Source: Legionella moravica DSM 19234
GTDB taxonomy: Bacteria > Pseudomonadota > Gammaproteobacteria > Legionellales > Legionellaceae
Direction: 5' to 3'
Assembly: GCF_000423305.1 (NCBI RefSeq)
Contig: NZ_KE383999.1
Location: forward strand, 1 to 64,000
Length of the DNA: 64,000 nt
This document shows, in pieces, positions 1 to 10,010 of this stretch (positions are counted from its first letter, which is position 1; each line of letters starts with the position of its first letter). A model generated the notes under the pieces. It was not told the origin of the DNA. It did no database searches and was given only the letters and a program-made list of their open reading frames with translations. The position numbers and the translations under genes were made by a program.

Positions 1-2
1 TG

Positions 3-3000
3 CGCATTGATGCCAATGGTGCTTTTAGTTTTATCCCGGTAGCGAATTACAATGGCACGGTTCCTGTGGTGACCTACACCATGAGTGATGGCAGCAGCAG
101 CGATACTTCAACCTTGAGTATCGAGGTTACGCCTGTTGATGATGCCTTTAGCGATGCGAATGAAGTACTGAGTACCGCTGAAGACACCACTTTAAATGGC
201 AACGTGCTGACGGGTACCAGCAGTGTGGATGGACCGGTTAGGGTGACCCAGTTTAGCGTGACAGGCGATTTGACGGTTTACAACGCTGGAGATACCGCTA
301 CCATCACCGGAATAGGCACTTTGCGTATTGATGCTAATGGCGACTTTAGTTTTATCCCGGCAGCGAATTACAACGGGGCGGTTCCTGTGGTGACCTACAC
401 CATGAGTGATGGCAGCAGTACTGATACTTCAACCTTGAGTATCGACGTGACTCCAGTCGATGATGCGTTTAGCGATGCGAATGAAGTAGTGAGTACCGCC
501 GAAGACACGACTTTAAATGGTTCTGTACTTACTGGTACCAGCAGTGTAGACGGTCCAGTGAGTGTCACCCAGTTTAGTGTGGCCGGGGATGTGACGGTTT
601 ATAATGCAGGGAACACGGCTACCATAGCCGGAGTAGGTACTTTGCGCATTGATGCCAATGGCGACTTTAGTTTTATCCCTTTAGCAAATTATAACGGTGC
701 AGTTCCAGTTGCTACGTATACTTTGAGCGATGGCAGCAGTAGCGATACCTCGACCTTGAGCATAAGTGTCACCCCAGTCGATGATGCCTTTAGCGATGCG
801 AATGAAGTACTGAGTACGGCCGAAGACACGATTTTAAACGGTTCTGTATTAACGGGTACCAGTAGTGTGGATGGACCAGTAAGTGTCACTCAATTTATCG
901 TGGCAGGCGATCCGGCAACCTATAACGCAGGAGACACGGCTACTATTGTTGGAATTGGTACTCTGCGCATTGATGCTAATGGCGCATTCAGTTTTATTCC
1001 TGCAACTAACTATAATGGCGCGGTTCCTCTAACAACTTATACATTAACAGATGGTAGCAGTAGTGACGTATCCACTTTAAGCATCAATGTGACGCCTGTT
1101 AATGACTCTCCGGTTAATGGTCTACGTCTCACTCAAACAATGAATGAGGACGGGTCTAGAGCATTTAACGTTACAAACAGTAACGCATTTTCCGTCACTG
1201 ACGTTGACAGTTCAACTGTGACCACTACTCTTTCTGTACTACACGGTATCTTAACGGCATCAAGTTCTGCTGCGACCGCACAAGGTGTTACTCTTACTAA
1301 TAATGGAACCAGTAGTATTACTTTAGTAGGTGCTCCTGATAAAATCACTCTTGTCTTAGACGGATTAGTGTATAAGCCAACAGCTGACTATGATGTCTCT
1401 GATACGCTCACCATGACTAGTACAGACGGTACATTAACTGATACGGATCTAATGACTATTAATATCACATCAATAGCTGACATCACGGATGACACAGCTT
1501 CTACTAACGAAGATACTGCCGTGGTAATTAACGTTCTTGCTAATGACAGTTTTGAAAATCCTGGGCGAACTATTACTGCAATTAACGGTCTAGATATTGT
1601 CTCCGGTGGTACTGTTAGCGTATCTAACGGAACTGTACTTTTGAATGCTAATGGTACTCTAACGTTCACGCCAGTAGCAAATTATAACGGCAATACCAGC
1701 TTCACTTACACAGTTACATCCGGTGGTGCAACGGAAACGGCGACAGTGAACCTGACAGTTAACTCTGTAAATGATGCCCCTCAGGGTGCGGATTACCTAC
1801 TTACTATAAATAACACTAATCCTGTCGTATTAACTACTTCCTATTTTAGTATGACCGATGTGAATGATAGCCCTGCCAATGCTCTGTTAAACGTAAGAAT
1901 ATCTACTTTGCCGGCTAGTGGAACGCTTGCTTTAAATGGTGTTGCTGTAACTGCTGGGCAAAACATTAGTGCTGTTGATATTGCCGCAGGTCTATTGGTG
2001 TATACACCTGTATCTAATTTTAGTGGTTCAACCAGTTTTACTTTTCAGGTTCGAGATGATGGTGGTACTGCTAATGGTGGTGTAAATCTGGATCAATCGC
2101 CAAATTCTTTTACATTTAATCTACCCGTAGTTGCCGATACGCCTGTTATTTATGCTCATATAGGTCTGCCAACAATAACGGGTGGTACATCATTTATTGC
2201 TGCAAATTTCAGCAACGATCTTGATGAGAATAGCTTAAGTAATTGGAGCAGCGTTGCATTATTCAGCAATACCTTTGCTGAGGTACAGGGTGGTAACGGT
2301 AAATTACAGACTGAAGCCAGTTTATTCAATAGTACTGCCTGGGCAGGCCAGACGGGAACCGATGCAACGGAAGTAAGCAATTTTAATAGCAGATGGGTTA
2401 AATCTGGCGGTCTTATGACCTACAACAATGGAAATGTTAATGATGATGCCCAGGGTATTCTTTTATTAAACAGTAATCAGATGACCGTTGAGGAGCGCGC
2501 GCTGACAAGTTATCTCATTACTGTGGGTATGTACGCCGATGCCAGTGCATCACAAGCTAATGGTGTTGGTTTTGTATTTGGTTATCAAGATTCGTCTAAC
2601 TATTTTTTATTAAGATGGGAAAATCCAAATACAGTTTATGCCCCTGGAGGCGCAGCATTCGAATCTGCTCCTGGCCAGTACCTTGAATTAAGTTTGGTTC
2701 AGGTTGTTGCTGGAACTGCTATAGATTTAGCTCGGACTACTTTTAACGGTGATGATTTCTTTAACGTCTCAATTAATGTCAGTCCAAATGGGATATCTGT
2801 TTCAGCAGCGGATGTTAATAATTCGAGCGCTACGGCAAATCTTGAGTATGTTTATGGCAGCATCAGCGGCGGCACATCAACTGCACCTGCATTAAATTCA
2901 ATAGGCCTATATACTTTCGATAACGATAGTTTGGTGCAATGGGATAACATTGTTATAAAACAGCCTGTCAGTTTTCAATACATTTTGCAAACAGAAGCTT

Positions 3001-5411
3001 ACCTTACTGACACAGACGGTAGTGAAACGCTGAGTAATATTACTTTATCCTCTATTCCAGCCGGAGCAACACTATTTGATACAGTGACAAATACAGCAGT
3101 TACGGTTACCGGTGGCAGCGCCACTGTTGTCGCAGGTAATGACATTCGATTAACGACAACAACAGCTTTGACTACTGCTCAAATTAACGCTATTACTGCT
3201 GCTGTAACGGCTACAGAAACATCAAATGGCAGTACAAGTACTCAAACTACGCCAGTTCTTTTTGAGGTTCTCGGAAATTCTCCAGCAGAAACGATTTCTG
3301 GAAGTGCCTCTGGTGAATGGATAACCGGTGAAGCTGGTAACGATGTTCTTAATGCACGTGGTGGAGCCGATGTTATTATTGGCGGTTTGGGAAATGATAC
3401 CATTACCACCGGAGGCGGTAGTGATCAGATTGTTCTTTTGAAAGGCCAAGGCGGTGCCACGGCAGGTGCTGCTCCAATTGATACGATTACTGATTTTACA
3501 GTCAACACCGATACAATAGTGATAAAAGGTTCGAATATCATTGGAGTATCGGTTTCTATTCCAACATCTTACACATACACAATTACCGTAAACTATTCAG
3601 GCGGAGCGGCTACTGAATACTTCAAAGTGACCTTGTCGAATGGTGCTATGTTGAATGATTCAGGAGATAATCAATTAACTGGAGTAGTGATTAGTGGTGG
3701 AACGGCAACAATTGATGGAACGATAGTCGGGGCTATTCTCTATCTGGATATCAATGGAAATAATCAGGAAGATGAGGGTGAGCGTCTGGGTATAACGGAT
3801 CAATACGGTCATGTTGAGTGGGTGTTGGATCTTGCCAAATTGGACGTAAATGGTGATGGTCAATACGTTTTGGGTGAAGCTAGAGCCGTGCAAACTGGAG
3901 GCTTTGACGTAGATACAGGGTTGAGTTATGACATTAATCTGTTTGGTCCTGTTGGCTCAGCGATTATTTCACCCTTAACCAGTTTGCTGCAGGCTCAGTT
4001 GGAATCAGGTTTTGATTATCAAACCGCGAATGCCAATATTGTAGCTCGTTTGGGTTTACCTGAAGGTACGGAGTTGATCAATCTTAACCCGATTCTAGGC
4101 GCAAATGAAATTTTAGCTCAAAATGCTTCAGTGATGACTGCTGCTGTACAATTTGCGGAACTTGCTGCTATTCGTTATTCAACTGATGAAGGCCGTGTTT
4201 CCTTTTCTGTTTTTGACGCAATCAGTAAGGCATTGTTGGAGCTGCCTGAGAGGACTATTGCTGATTTTAGTGATAAAGCCTTTTTGCAGGATATTGCCTT
4301 GCACCTTGATTTGGGTGATTTAGCCAGCCCTGAGGTTATTGAGTTTATGGCTGCGAGTCAACAGGCATTACAGGTCAGTATGGGTGCATTAGCTCCAGGA
4401 GAGAGTGCACTTGCTGCAATTAGTGAAGTTCAATATTTGACTCAAGGGAGTTACGCTCAGATTCTTGAACACTATATGAACGGCTATCTGCCTGCTTATC
4501 TGTTAAGTGACATCAGCGTTATTATAAATGCATTTAGCAGTTCAAGCATTACTTATGAGGAGTTGAAGGACTTTAATAACCAGTTTAATACTGTGGTTAA
4601 TCAAGAGATAAATTCCTCTTCAGGAATTTCCACAGATGGTTCAGCGGACTATTACAGCTATGATTTTATCCATAACGCTGAGTCTCTAATCAATACGTTC
4701 ATGACTACCCATGATCTTCCTGTGTCTTCTTCGCAAGAGTATCAAATCTATACTTTATCGGATTTAGGTTTGGTGGATGATTACGTACTTTTTTATGATG
4801 CGAATACTCAAGAAAACACGTCTACGCCCTCCCCATCAATGGGAGGCGTTGAACTGCACGGCAGCTCTGGAAGTGAGTCAATTTATGGTACAGAAGGCAA
4901 TGATTTGATTTTTGGTGGTGAAGGGGATGACCATCTTTATGGTGGACAAGGTGACGATACGATATTGGGTGGTTTAGGAAATGATGTGATTTATGGAGGT
5001 ATGGGGAATGATCACATGACTGGAGGTGGTGGAAACGATATTTTTGTTTTTGAAAAAGCAGATATTGGTGATAAACCTGTAATTGATACTATAACGGATT
5101 TTAAATTGGGTACAGACGGGGATGCTGGCGGAGATAAAAGTACGTTGGACTTAAGCGATCTGTTCAAGGATAGCACTCTGAGTTCCGAATCTTTGGATAC
5201 TTTGTTGCAAATTAGCACCGTACATAATGAGTCAACGAATCAAACCGATACTGTAATTAAAACCGATCTCACTGGCAATGCACAGTTTAATGCTTCCCCA
5301 GAAACAATAGTGTTAAGTGGTGTTGATGTTGTCTCTGCTTATGGAACTTCTGATTCTGCTGAGCTTATTAATCATCTGCTCGCCGCTAACATACTGGTAA
5401 TGGGACATTAG
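3..5411 (+). CDS. Giant RTX/VCBS-type exported repeat protein, C-terminal part (5' end outside window)
   Basis: The frame is already open at the left edge, so the true start lies upstream. At least 1,800 residues are visible. Three near-identical 107-residue units (321-bp period, from 135, 456 and 777), with part of an earlier one before them, carry the VCBS/tandem-95 type motifs SFIP-NYNG and YTxSDGSS-DTSTLSI. Divergent cadherin-like domains follow to about 2130, then a segment around 2380-2990 that looks like a LamG or thrombospondin C-terminal fold. A first GGxGxD calcium-binding block is at about 3280-3435, and a second, stronger one at 4850-5040 (GNDLIFGGEGDD and similar nonapeptides). 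The extreme C-terminus resembles a type I secretion target domain. Family knowledge says such proteins are secreted by ABC-type (type I) exporters and act as adhesins or structural toxins. Whether this is an RtxA relative or a separate adhesin cannot be settled here. The repeats make assembly error possible. Confidence 0.85.
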   Translation, partial: RIDANGAFSFIPVANYNGTVPVVTYTMSDGSSSDTSTLSIEVTPVDDAFSDANEVLSTAEDTTLNGNVLTGTSSVDGPVRVTQFSVTGDLTVYNAGDTATITGIGTLRIDANGDFSFIPAANYNGAVPVVTYTMSDGSSTDTSTLSIDVTPVDDAFSDANEVVSTAEDTTLNGSVLTGTSSVDGPVSVTQFSVAGDVTVYNAGNTATIAGVGTLRIDANGDFSFIPLANYNGAVPVATYTLSDGSSSDTSTLSISVTPVDDAFSDANEVLSTAEDTILNGSVLTGTSSVDGPVSVTQFIVAGDPATYNAGDTATIVGIGTLRIDANGAFSFIPATNYNGAVPLTTYTLTDGSSSDVSTLSINVTPVNDSPVNGLRLTQTMNEDGSRAFNVTNSNAFSVTDVDSSTVTTTLSVLHGILTASSSAATAQGVTLTNNGTSSITLVGAPDKITLVLDGLVYKPTADYDVSDTLTMTSTDGTLTDTDLMTINITSIADITDDTASTNEDTAVVINVLANDSFENPGRTITAINGLDIVSGGTVSVSNGTVLLNANGTLTFTPVANYNGNTSFTYTVTSGGATETATVNLTVNSVNDAPQGADYLLTINNTNPVVLTTSYFSMTDVNDSPANALLNVRISTLPASGTLALNGVAVTAGQNISAVDIAAGLLVYTPVSNFSGSTSFTFQVRDDGGTANGGVNLDQSPNSFTFNLPVVADTPVIYAHIGLPTITGGTSFIAANFSNDLDENSLSNWSSVALFSNTFAEVQGGNGKLQTEASLFNSTAWAGQTGTDATEVSNFNSRWVKSGGLMTYNNGNVNDDAQGILLLNSNQMTVEERALTSYLITVGMYADASASQANGVGFVFGYQDSSNYFLLRWENPNTVYAPGGAAFESAPGQYLELSLVQVVAGTAIDLARTTFNGDDFFNVSINVSPNGISVSAADVNNSSATANLEYVYGSISGGTSTAPALNSIGLYTFDNDSLVQWDNIVIKQPVSFQYILQTEAYLTDTDGSETLSNITLSSIPAGATLFDTVTNTAVTVTGGSATVVAGNDIRLTTTTALTTAQINAITAAVTATETSNGSTSTQTTPVLFEVLGNSPAETISGSASGEWITGEAGNDVLNARGGADVIIGGLGNDTITTGGGSDQIVLLKGQGGATAGAAPIDTITDFTVNTDTIVIKGSNIIGVSVSIPTSYTYTITVNYSGGAATEYFKVTLSNGAMLNDSGDNQLTGVVISGGTATIDGTIVGAILYLDINGNNQEDEGERLGITDQYGHVEWVLDLAKLDVNGDGQYVLGEARAVQTGGFDVDTGLSYDINLFGPVGSAIISPLTSLLQAQLESGFDYQTANANIVARLGLPEGTELINLNPILGANEILAQNASVMTAAVQFAELAAIRYSTDEGRVSFSVFDAISKALLELPERTIADFSDKAFLQDIALHLDLGDLASPEVIEFMAASQQALQVSMGALAPGESALAAISEVQYLTQGSYAQILEHYMNGYLPAYLLSDISVIINAFSSSSITYEELKDFNNQFNTVVNQEINSSSGISTDGSADYYSYDFIHNAESLINTFMTTHDLPVSSSQEYQIYTLSDLGLVDDYVLFYDANTQENTSTPSPSMGGVELHGSSGSESIYGTEGNDLIFGGEGDDHLYGGQGDDTILGGLGNDVIYGGMGNDHMTGGGGNDIFVFEKADIGDKPVIDTITDFKLGTDGDAGGDKSTLDLSDLFKDSTLSSESLDTLLQISTVHNESTNQTDTVIKTDLTGNAQFNASPETIVLSGVDVVSAYGTSDSAELINHLLAANILVMGH
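135..1097 (+). repeat. Tandem 321-bp coding repeats (107 aa each)
   Basis: Three full units begin at 135, 456 and 777 with the codons for VDDAFSDANE and keep an exact 321-bp spacing. A partial unit precedes them at 3-134, so the array continues out of the window. The unit starting at 1098 (VNDSPVNG) has diverged. Differences between units are mostly silent or conservative, which suggests recent duplication or gene conversion. Confidence 0.9.
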
Positions 5412-5573
5412 CCAATCCTGTCCAGGTTGACCAATTTGCTGCGTTTTATTCATTTCGGTTCAACGCACATGTTCTCGCCCGAGGAAGCTCCAAATATTCA
5501 GTACTGGAGAAGACCATAATAACTTATGGTATATGAGTTAGTTTTACTCATAATATAAAAAATATTGAAGTGT

Positions 5574-6581
5574 TTAATCTAAAATAATTGGTTCAATATT
5601 TAGTTGTATATCATAATGTTCTTTAATTTGTGTTTGAATCCAATCAGCAAATTCCAATAACTCAGCTTGATGAGCACCACCATAATTTACCATAATCAAC
5701 GCATGTTGCTTGTAAATGCCAACATTGCCTCTTTGGGATCCTTTCAGGCCCAAATTATCAATTAGCCATCCAGCTGATACTTTAAGTTTTTCGGGATCGG
5801 GTGTAGGGTATATCGGTAAAGTTGGGTGTTGATTCGATAAATTTTGCGCCATTTTCTTTGATATAATGGGATTATGAAAAAAGCTACCTGCATTACCTAG
5901 CTCGTTGGGGTCCGGTAATTTACTTTGACGAATGTTTATAATGATATGACGCAAATCATGGGGTGTTGGATGAGTTAAAGATGAAATTTTTTGCGCAACA
6001 TCACCGTAATTCACATTAATATGAGCTTCCGCTGATAAAGTAAACGTGACACTAATAACGATAAAGCGTGAATTATTTTTTAAAATACTGTTCCGATAAC
6101 TAAATTGACATTCACTGTTGCTAAGGTAAACCAATTGAGCGGTGTGAAGATCATATACCAATACATTTTTGATAAAATCTTTAACTTCGGCTCCATAGGC
6201 GCCAATATTTTGAATCGGCGATGCGCCCACTGTGCCTGGGATTAAGCTTAAATTTTCTAATCCAAACGCACCATGATTGGTACAATAAGCTACAAATTCA
6301 TCCCAGTTCTCACCAGCCATAGCTGTAACAATTCGCTCTTGGCCATCCTCTGCAATAGTAATCCCACGCAACTCATTATGAATAACTAAACCTTGATATC
6401 GAGCCGGTACAATTAAATTACTCCCACCTCCCAAGACAAAGAACTTTGGAACTTTAGAAATAAGTTCTCTAATTTCAGACAGTTGTTCAATATTATTTAA
6501 GACAACATAGTGAGATGCTGTTGAACTTAAGTGCAATGTATTTAAAGGAGTTAAATCTATATTTTCCTGGATATTTAGCAT
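5574..6581 (-). CDS. murB: UDP-N-acetylenolpyruvoylglucosamine reductase (MurB)
   Basis: The product is a 335-aa cytoplasmic FAD enzyme that reduces UDP-GlcNAc-enolpyruvate to UDP-MurNAc with NADPH in peptidoglycan synthesis. Seen: the N-terminal FAD-binding region with GGGSNLIV at about 51-58, IPGTVGASPIQNIGAYG at 114-130, YRNS near 162-165 with the substrate-binding Arg, NAGSFFHNP with the catalytic Ser at about 233, and the terminal NIEPIILD with the catalytic Glu at about 330. Length and ending match the E. coli-type enzyme rather than the shorter type found in mur clusters. It stands alone, convergent with the giant repeat gene, so it may be a second MurB besides one in the division cluster (inference from general Legionella knowledge). 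Confidence 0.95.
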   Translation of the reverse strand: MLNIQENIDLTPLNTLHLSSTASHYVVLNNIEQLSEIRELISKVPKFFVLGGGSNLIVPARYQGLVIHNELRGITIAEDGQERIVTAMAGENWDEFVAYCTNHGAFGLENLSLIPGTVGASPIQNIGAYGAEVKDFIKNVLVYDLHTAQLVYLSNSECQFSYRNSILKNNSRFIVISVTFTLSAEAHINVNYGDVAQKISSLTHPTPHDLRHIIINIRQSKLPDPNELGNAGSFFHNPIISKKMAQNLSNQHPTLPIYPTPDPEKLKVSAGWLIDNLGLKGSQRGNVGIYKQHALIMVNYGGAHQAELLEFADWIQTQIKEHYDIQLNIEPIILD

Positions 6582-6728
6582 CGGTTGCCAATCAGTGAGT
6601 ATTAATGATCTATTATCGCGAGTTTAGTTTTGAGGTGCAATTGGTTTCTGATCTGCATTCAACGAAAATGTGACTATTTTAAATAGAGTTTATCTCGAGG
6701 AATAAATGAACATAATTCCAGATTGAGA

Positions 6729-6902
6729 ATGATTAGATTAAGCACCGCTTTAATAGGTCAATCCGATTTTATCATATTAGATGAGCTACTAAACGGACTC
6801 GATAAACAGTCACCGCAAAGATTATTAATGCTCTTACAAGAAAACGTGATTCATTTTTTCATAAAATACTTGCTGCTACATCAATCATTTGGCATCGCTT
6901 GA
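6729..6902 (+). pseudogene. Fragment of an ABC transporter ATP-binding protein
   Basis: This is a 57-codon open stretch whose translation contains the C-loop-to-D-loop part of an ABC ATPase. A degenerate signature region (RLRMIRLSTALIG) is followed by a Walker B/D-loop-like FIILDELLNGLD, where the usual Pro of DEP is Leu. Walker A, Q-loop and H-loop are all missing, and an in-frame stop lies not far upstream. It sits between murB and the SDR gene in a 378-bp gap otherwise without genes. I read it as the remnant of a deleted transporter gene and not as a working small protein. Confidence 0.55.
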
Positions 6903-6959
6903 AATTTGACAAACCAAAGTAGTCTATAATTAATATTTCATTAAATTTAGGATAATAAT

Positions 6960-7640
6960 ATGAAAACAGCGCTGATTACTGGTGCAAATAGAGGGATTGG
7001 CCTGGAATTTAGCCGTCAACTTAAAGCCAAAGGTTATTATGTTATTGGATGCTGTCGTCATCCCGAACAGGCTGATACTCTTAAGCAGATAGCCGATGAG
7101 GTGATTAAGTTAGATGTAACTAATGATAATGATATTACTTCGATGGTAAAGACACTTAATAATCGCCCAATTGATTTACTTGTCAATAATGCGGGTACTA
7201 GCGGTGAACAAGGAGTAACTGTTGGAAACGTTAAACGTGAAAATTTCATTAATGTAGTTAATGTCAATTGCATTAGTGTTGTGACAATTTGTGATGCCTT
7301 GTTACCTAATATTCAGAGCAGTGAACAAAAAAATATATTAGTCCTTAGTTCAAGAATGGGTAGTATCTCTGATAATGAACAAGGTCGTTCTTATGCTTAT
7401 CGCTCGAGTAAGGCGGCCTTAAATTGTGCAATGCGTAGCTTTGCTATTGATGTTGAATCTACAGGGGTTCATGTGATGTTGATTCACCCGGGGTGGGTTA
7501 AAACTGATATGGGTGGGCCTAATGGCTTGGTTGAAGTGCAAGCAAGTGTTTCAGGTATGTTGGAGCAAGTTGACAAAAATATATCTAAAAGTTATGCGGA
7601 TGTTTTACACAGTTTTAATGGCGATATAATAGCTTGGTAG
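6960..7640 (+). CDS. SDR-family NAD(P)-dependent oxidoreductase
   Basis: A 226-aa cytoplasmic Rossmann-fold enzyme of the classical short-chain dehydrogenase family, closest in pattern to the C-factor/carbonyl reductase branch. Seen: the cofactor motif TGANRGIG at residues 7-14, NNAG at 76-79, the catalytic Ser around 130-131 (LSSRMGS), and YRSSK with Tyr147 and Lys151. HPGWVKTDMGG at about 176-186 is typical of the branch. The catalytic residues are complete. The start ATG is preceded by AGGATAATA. The substrate cannot be told from the sequence. No close operon partner is present; the next gene is convergent. Confidence 0.85.
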   Translation: MKTALITGANRGIGLEFSRQLKAKGYYVIGCCRHPEQADTLKQIADEVIKLDVTNDNDITSMVKTLNNRPIDLLVNNAGTSGEQGVTVGNVKRENFINVVNVNCISVVTICDALLPNIQSSEQKNILVLSSRMGSISDNEQGRSYAYRSSKAALNCAMRSFAIDVESTGVHVMLIHPGWVKTDMGGPNGLVEVQASVSGMLEQVDKNISKSYADVLHSFNGDIIAW

Positions 7641-7697
7641 GAATAAAATCCCGGGATAGCGAGTTTTCATGAAAGCATCATGATGCAGGGTATGGCA

Positions 7698-10010
7698 TCA
7701 ACGCTTGCCATACGCCTCACGGGTAATTGATTCCTTTGAGCTGGATGCCAACGACGAACCCGCAAAAAAAAGACTGGATGAGGTACTGTAAATTCTTGTA
7801 TTTCGGGATCGGGCTTGTGCGCTCTCCAATAACGCTATTATTTCGGGATTGCCTAATCTTTGTGCTAATTCCAGTGGTGAACATTTATTAAATGGTGTTT
7901 CGGGGATATATTCATCATCAGAAATATCAAGGCAAATATCCATTTGGGCTCCGCTTTCTATCAAAAATTGAACAACATCAATATGTCCATTAACAATTGC
8001 AAAGGACAGCGGCGTGCGGTTATGCTGATCAGTACAGTTAATCAGCCTGGGTTCAAAGGCAACAAGACTTTTAACGGAATCCAGCAAACCAAGCCTTGCT
8101 GCTTGCCAAATTGCTTCAGTAGGGTCAAGTCTTATCAACTGATCAATAGCGTGCTCCAGACAAGAGCGTATGACCTTTGTGGCGTTATGGTACAAAGCAG
8201 TCAACCAGGCATTCTTACGTGGTGGGGTTGTGTCCTTGGTCGATTTGATTGCAAGATCTGAACCGGCTTGGACCAGATAACAAGCGATGACATCCTGTTT
8301 GTGCATTATAGCCAAATGCAAGGCGGTGCCCCCCGCATAAATTATTTGCTTCAAAAGTGGAGAGCCTTGAGGTATTAACCACTGGATTTTTGCCAGGTCG
8401 CTTCTTAAAAACGCATCATCCAAATTCTCTGGTTTAATATAATCATTTTCGATGATGATCGAACGCATGGAAGAGAAAAACTCAAAGACATGTTGATGGC
8501 TATAATAAAGCGCCCAGTCAGCTAAAGTAAATTCGTTCGGAAAGGGACTCCCTTTTTCAAATGGCAAAAACATGGTCTTTGTGTTGGTGCAAGCGCCTTG
8601 TCCAACCAAATATTGTACAACACTCAAATGTCCTCTCATTGAGGCATGGATTAAAGCTGTACAGCCAGCCGCATCAGTTTTATTAATGAAATCAGGGTTT
8701 ACTTGAAGCAAGCGTTCCAACAACTCAAGTATATTTTCCTGTGCCGTCATGATAAAAAGTTTGAATCCGTTTAGTGGATTTCTTTTACTCATGTCCAGCA
8801 GCTCGTTTGTACGTTCTTCAGATTGATATCCTGCCTCAATCAGCATTTTTACAGCCTGTCCGTGCTCTGACTTGATTGCAAATTCAAGGGCAGACTCTTG
8901 CTCATCTTCTGGCAGATGAAGAAACTCTGTTCTGGCATAGAGATCAGCGTCTGAATTAATTAATTCACGTAAACTGGCGCATTTTCCCAATGATGCCGCG
9001 TGGTGTAACAAAGTTAAGCCACAGAAGCGTTGATGAATGCCGTTTCGTTCATATTTGAACAGAAGCCTGATGGCATACACATCCTCGTTATTTACAAGAC
9101 ACAAGGGGCGATCTTCGTTGGGACACCCATACAAATCAAGTACGGGAGGTAATTTCGCCCGGTTCTTTAATTGGGGAGCAAGAATCATGTGTGTGATGAG
9201 CCACTCTTCTAATAACTCGAGTGTAGTATCATCTGTTATACCGTCAGCTATGTTCGTAATAAAAGAAGGAACAATCAATCGGTTTGGAATTCGATTTCCC
9301 GGATCAATCTGTTCAATACGAGCCAAAACAGGGAGGTGCTGGATTAGCTCCGTCAACGTTGATTCACACAGGTGATAGTTGGCAATTATTTGGAGAATTC
9401 GTACGGTTAAAAAACCCTTTGCAATCATTTCTGCTATGATGTTTTCCGATGAATCCAGCGTTTCCAGGTAGCCCAAACCCTTAATAACCGCGATGGATAC
9501 AGGATATCCCTGACTCTCCAGGTTTTGGAAATAGTCCCTAAAATCATTATTTGTAAAAAATGAAATTTTCCTGGACTCTATTGAATGCCTATTGAATGCG
9601 TTGTCAAAATCAACACAATAAACAGTACTGTTATGATATAGAAAATTTTTATGAGAACAGGCATCGGCGATAATATGGCCTGTTCGCTTATAGATATCAA
9701 TTAATTTAACGGCTATTTGCTCATCTGTAGCCTCGACATTGCCCATATAAGGCGCAATCAAACCATGTTTTGATACAAAGGCGGGGTGCTCTGGATTGGT
9801 ATCGTTCCATTTTTTTACTATTCGTTGAGGTGCAGAAAGAGGGGAGTATCCCCTGGCTTTTTTTATTACCCAGTGACAAGTTTGTCCATTAATGGTCAAT
9901 TCTTTTTGAGAGCAAAAGACCTGACTGAAGCTTCCCTGACCAATAAAAGTCCAACCGGTACGTTTAAGTTCGACTTGGATTTCAGCTTTGGTCATCATGG
10001 GCTTTTTCAC
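7698..10010 (-). CDS. Ankyrin-repeat protein with kinase-like N-terminal domain (candidate Dot/Icm effector)
   Basis: A 770-aa protein with no signal peptide or membrane segment. Residues 20-150 look like a divergent protein-kinase or phosphotransferase fold: a Gly-rich loop GQGSFSQV (24-31), VIKK with a possible ATP-binding Lys at 50-51, ADACSHKNFL (115-124) in the place of the catalytic loop, and VDFD (133-136) in the place of DFG. From about residue 330 to the end there are six or more ankyrin repeats (for example CTALIHASMRGHLSVVQYLV, GTALHLAIMHKQDVIACYLV, RTPLSFAIVNGHIDVVQFLI). The tail is Ser-rich and charged. Many Legionella ankyrin proteins are Dot/Icm substrates; that this is one is inference. 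I do not recognise a named homologue at this position. Confidence 0.75.
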   Translation of the reverse strand: MKKPMMTKAEIQVELKRTGWTFIGQGSFSQVFCSQKELTINGQTCHWVIKKARGYSPLSAPQRIVKKWNDTNPEHPAFVSKHGLIAPYMGNVEATDEQIAVKLIDIYKRTGHIIADACSHKNFLYHNSTVYCVDFDNAFNRHSIESRKISFFTNNDFRDYFQNLESQGYPVSIAVIKGLGYLETLDSSENIIAEMIAKGFLTVRILQIIANYHLCESTLTELIQHLPVLARIEQIDPGNRIPNRLIVPSFITNIADGITDDTTLELLEEWLITHMILAPQLKNRAKLPPVLDLYGCPNEDRPLCLVNNEDVYAIRLLFKYERNGIHQRFCGLTLLHHAASLGKCASLRELINSDADLYARTEFLHLPEDEQESALEFAIKSEHGQAVKMLIEAGYQSEERTNELLDMSKRNPLNGFKLFIMTAQENILELLERLLQVNPDFINKTDAAGCTALIHASMRGHLSVVQYLVGQGACTNTKTMFLPFEKGSPFPNEFTLADWALYYSHQHVFEFFSSMRSIIIENDYIKPENLDDAFLRSDLAKIQWLIPQGSPLLKQIIYAGGTALHLAIMHKQDVIACYLVQAGSDLAIKSTKDTTPPRKNAWLTALYHNATKVIRSCLEHAIDQLIRLDPTEAIWQAARLGLLDSVKSLVAFEPRLINCTDQHNRTPLSFAIVNGHIDVVQFLIESGAQMDICLDISDDEYIPETPFNKCSPLELAQRLGNPEIIALLESAQARSRNTRIYSTSSSLFFAGSSLASSSKESITREAYGKR

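Noticed and set aside
2156-3893. Several long antisense frames inside the giant repeat gene
   Set aside because: They follow from the codon pattern of the repeat protein; none has a ribosome site or protein-like composition.
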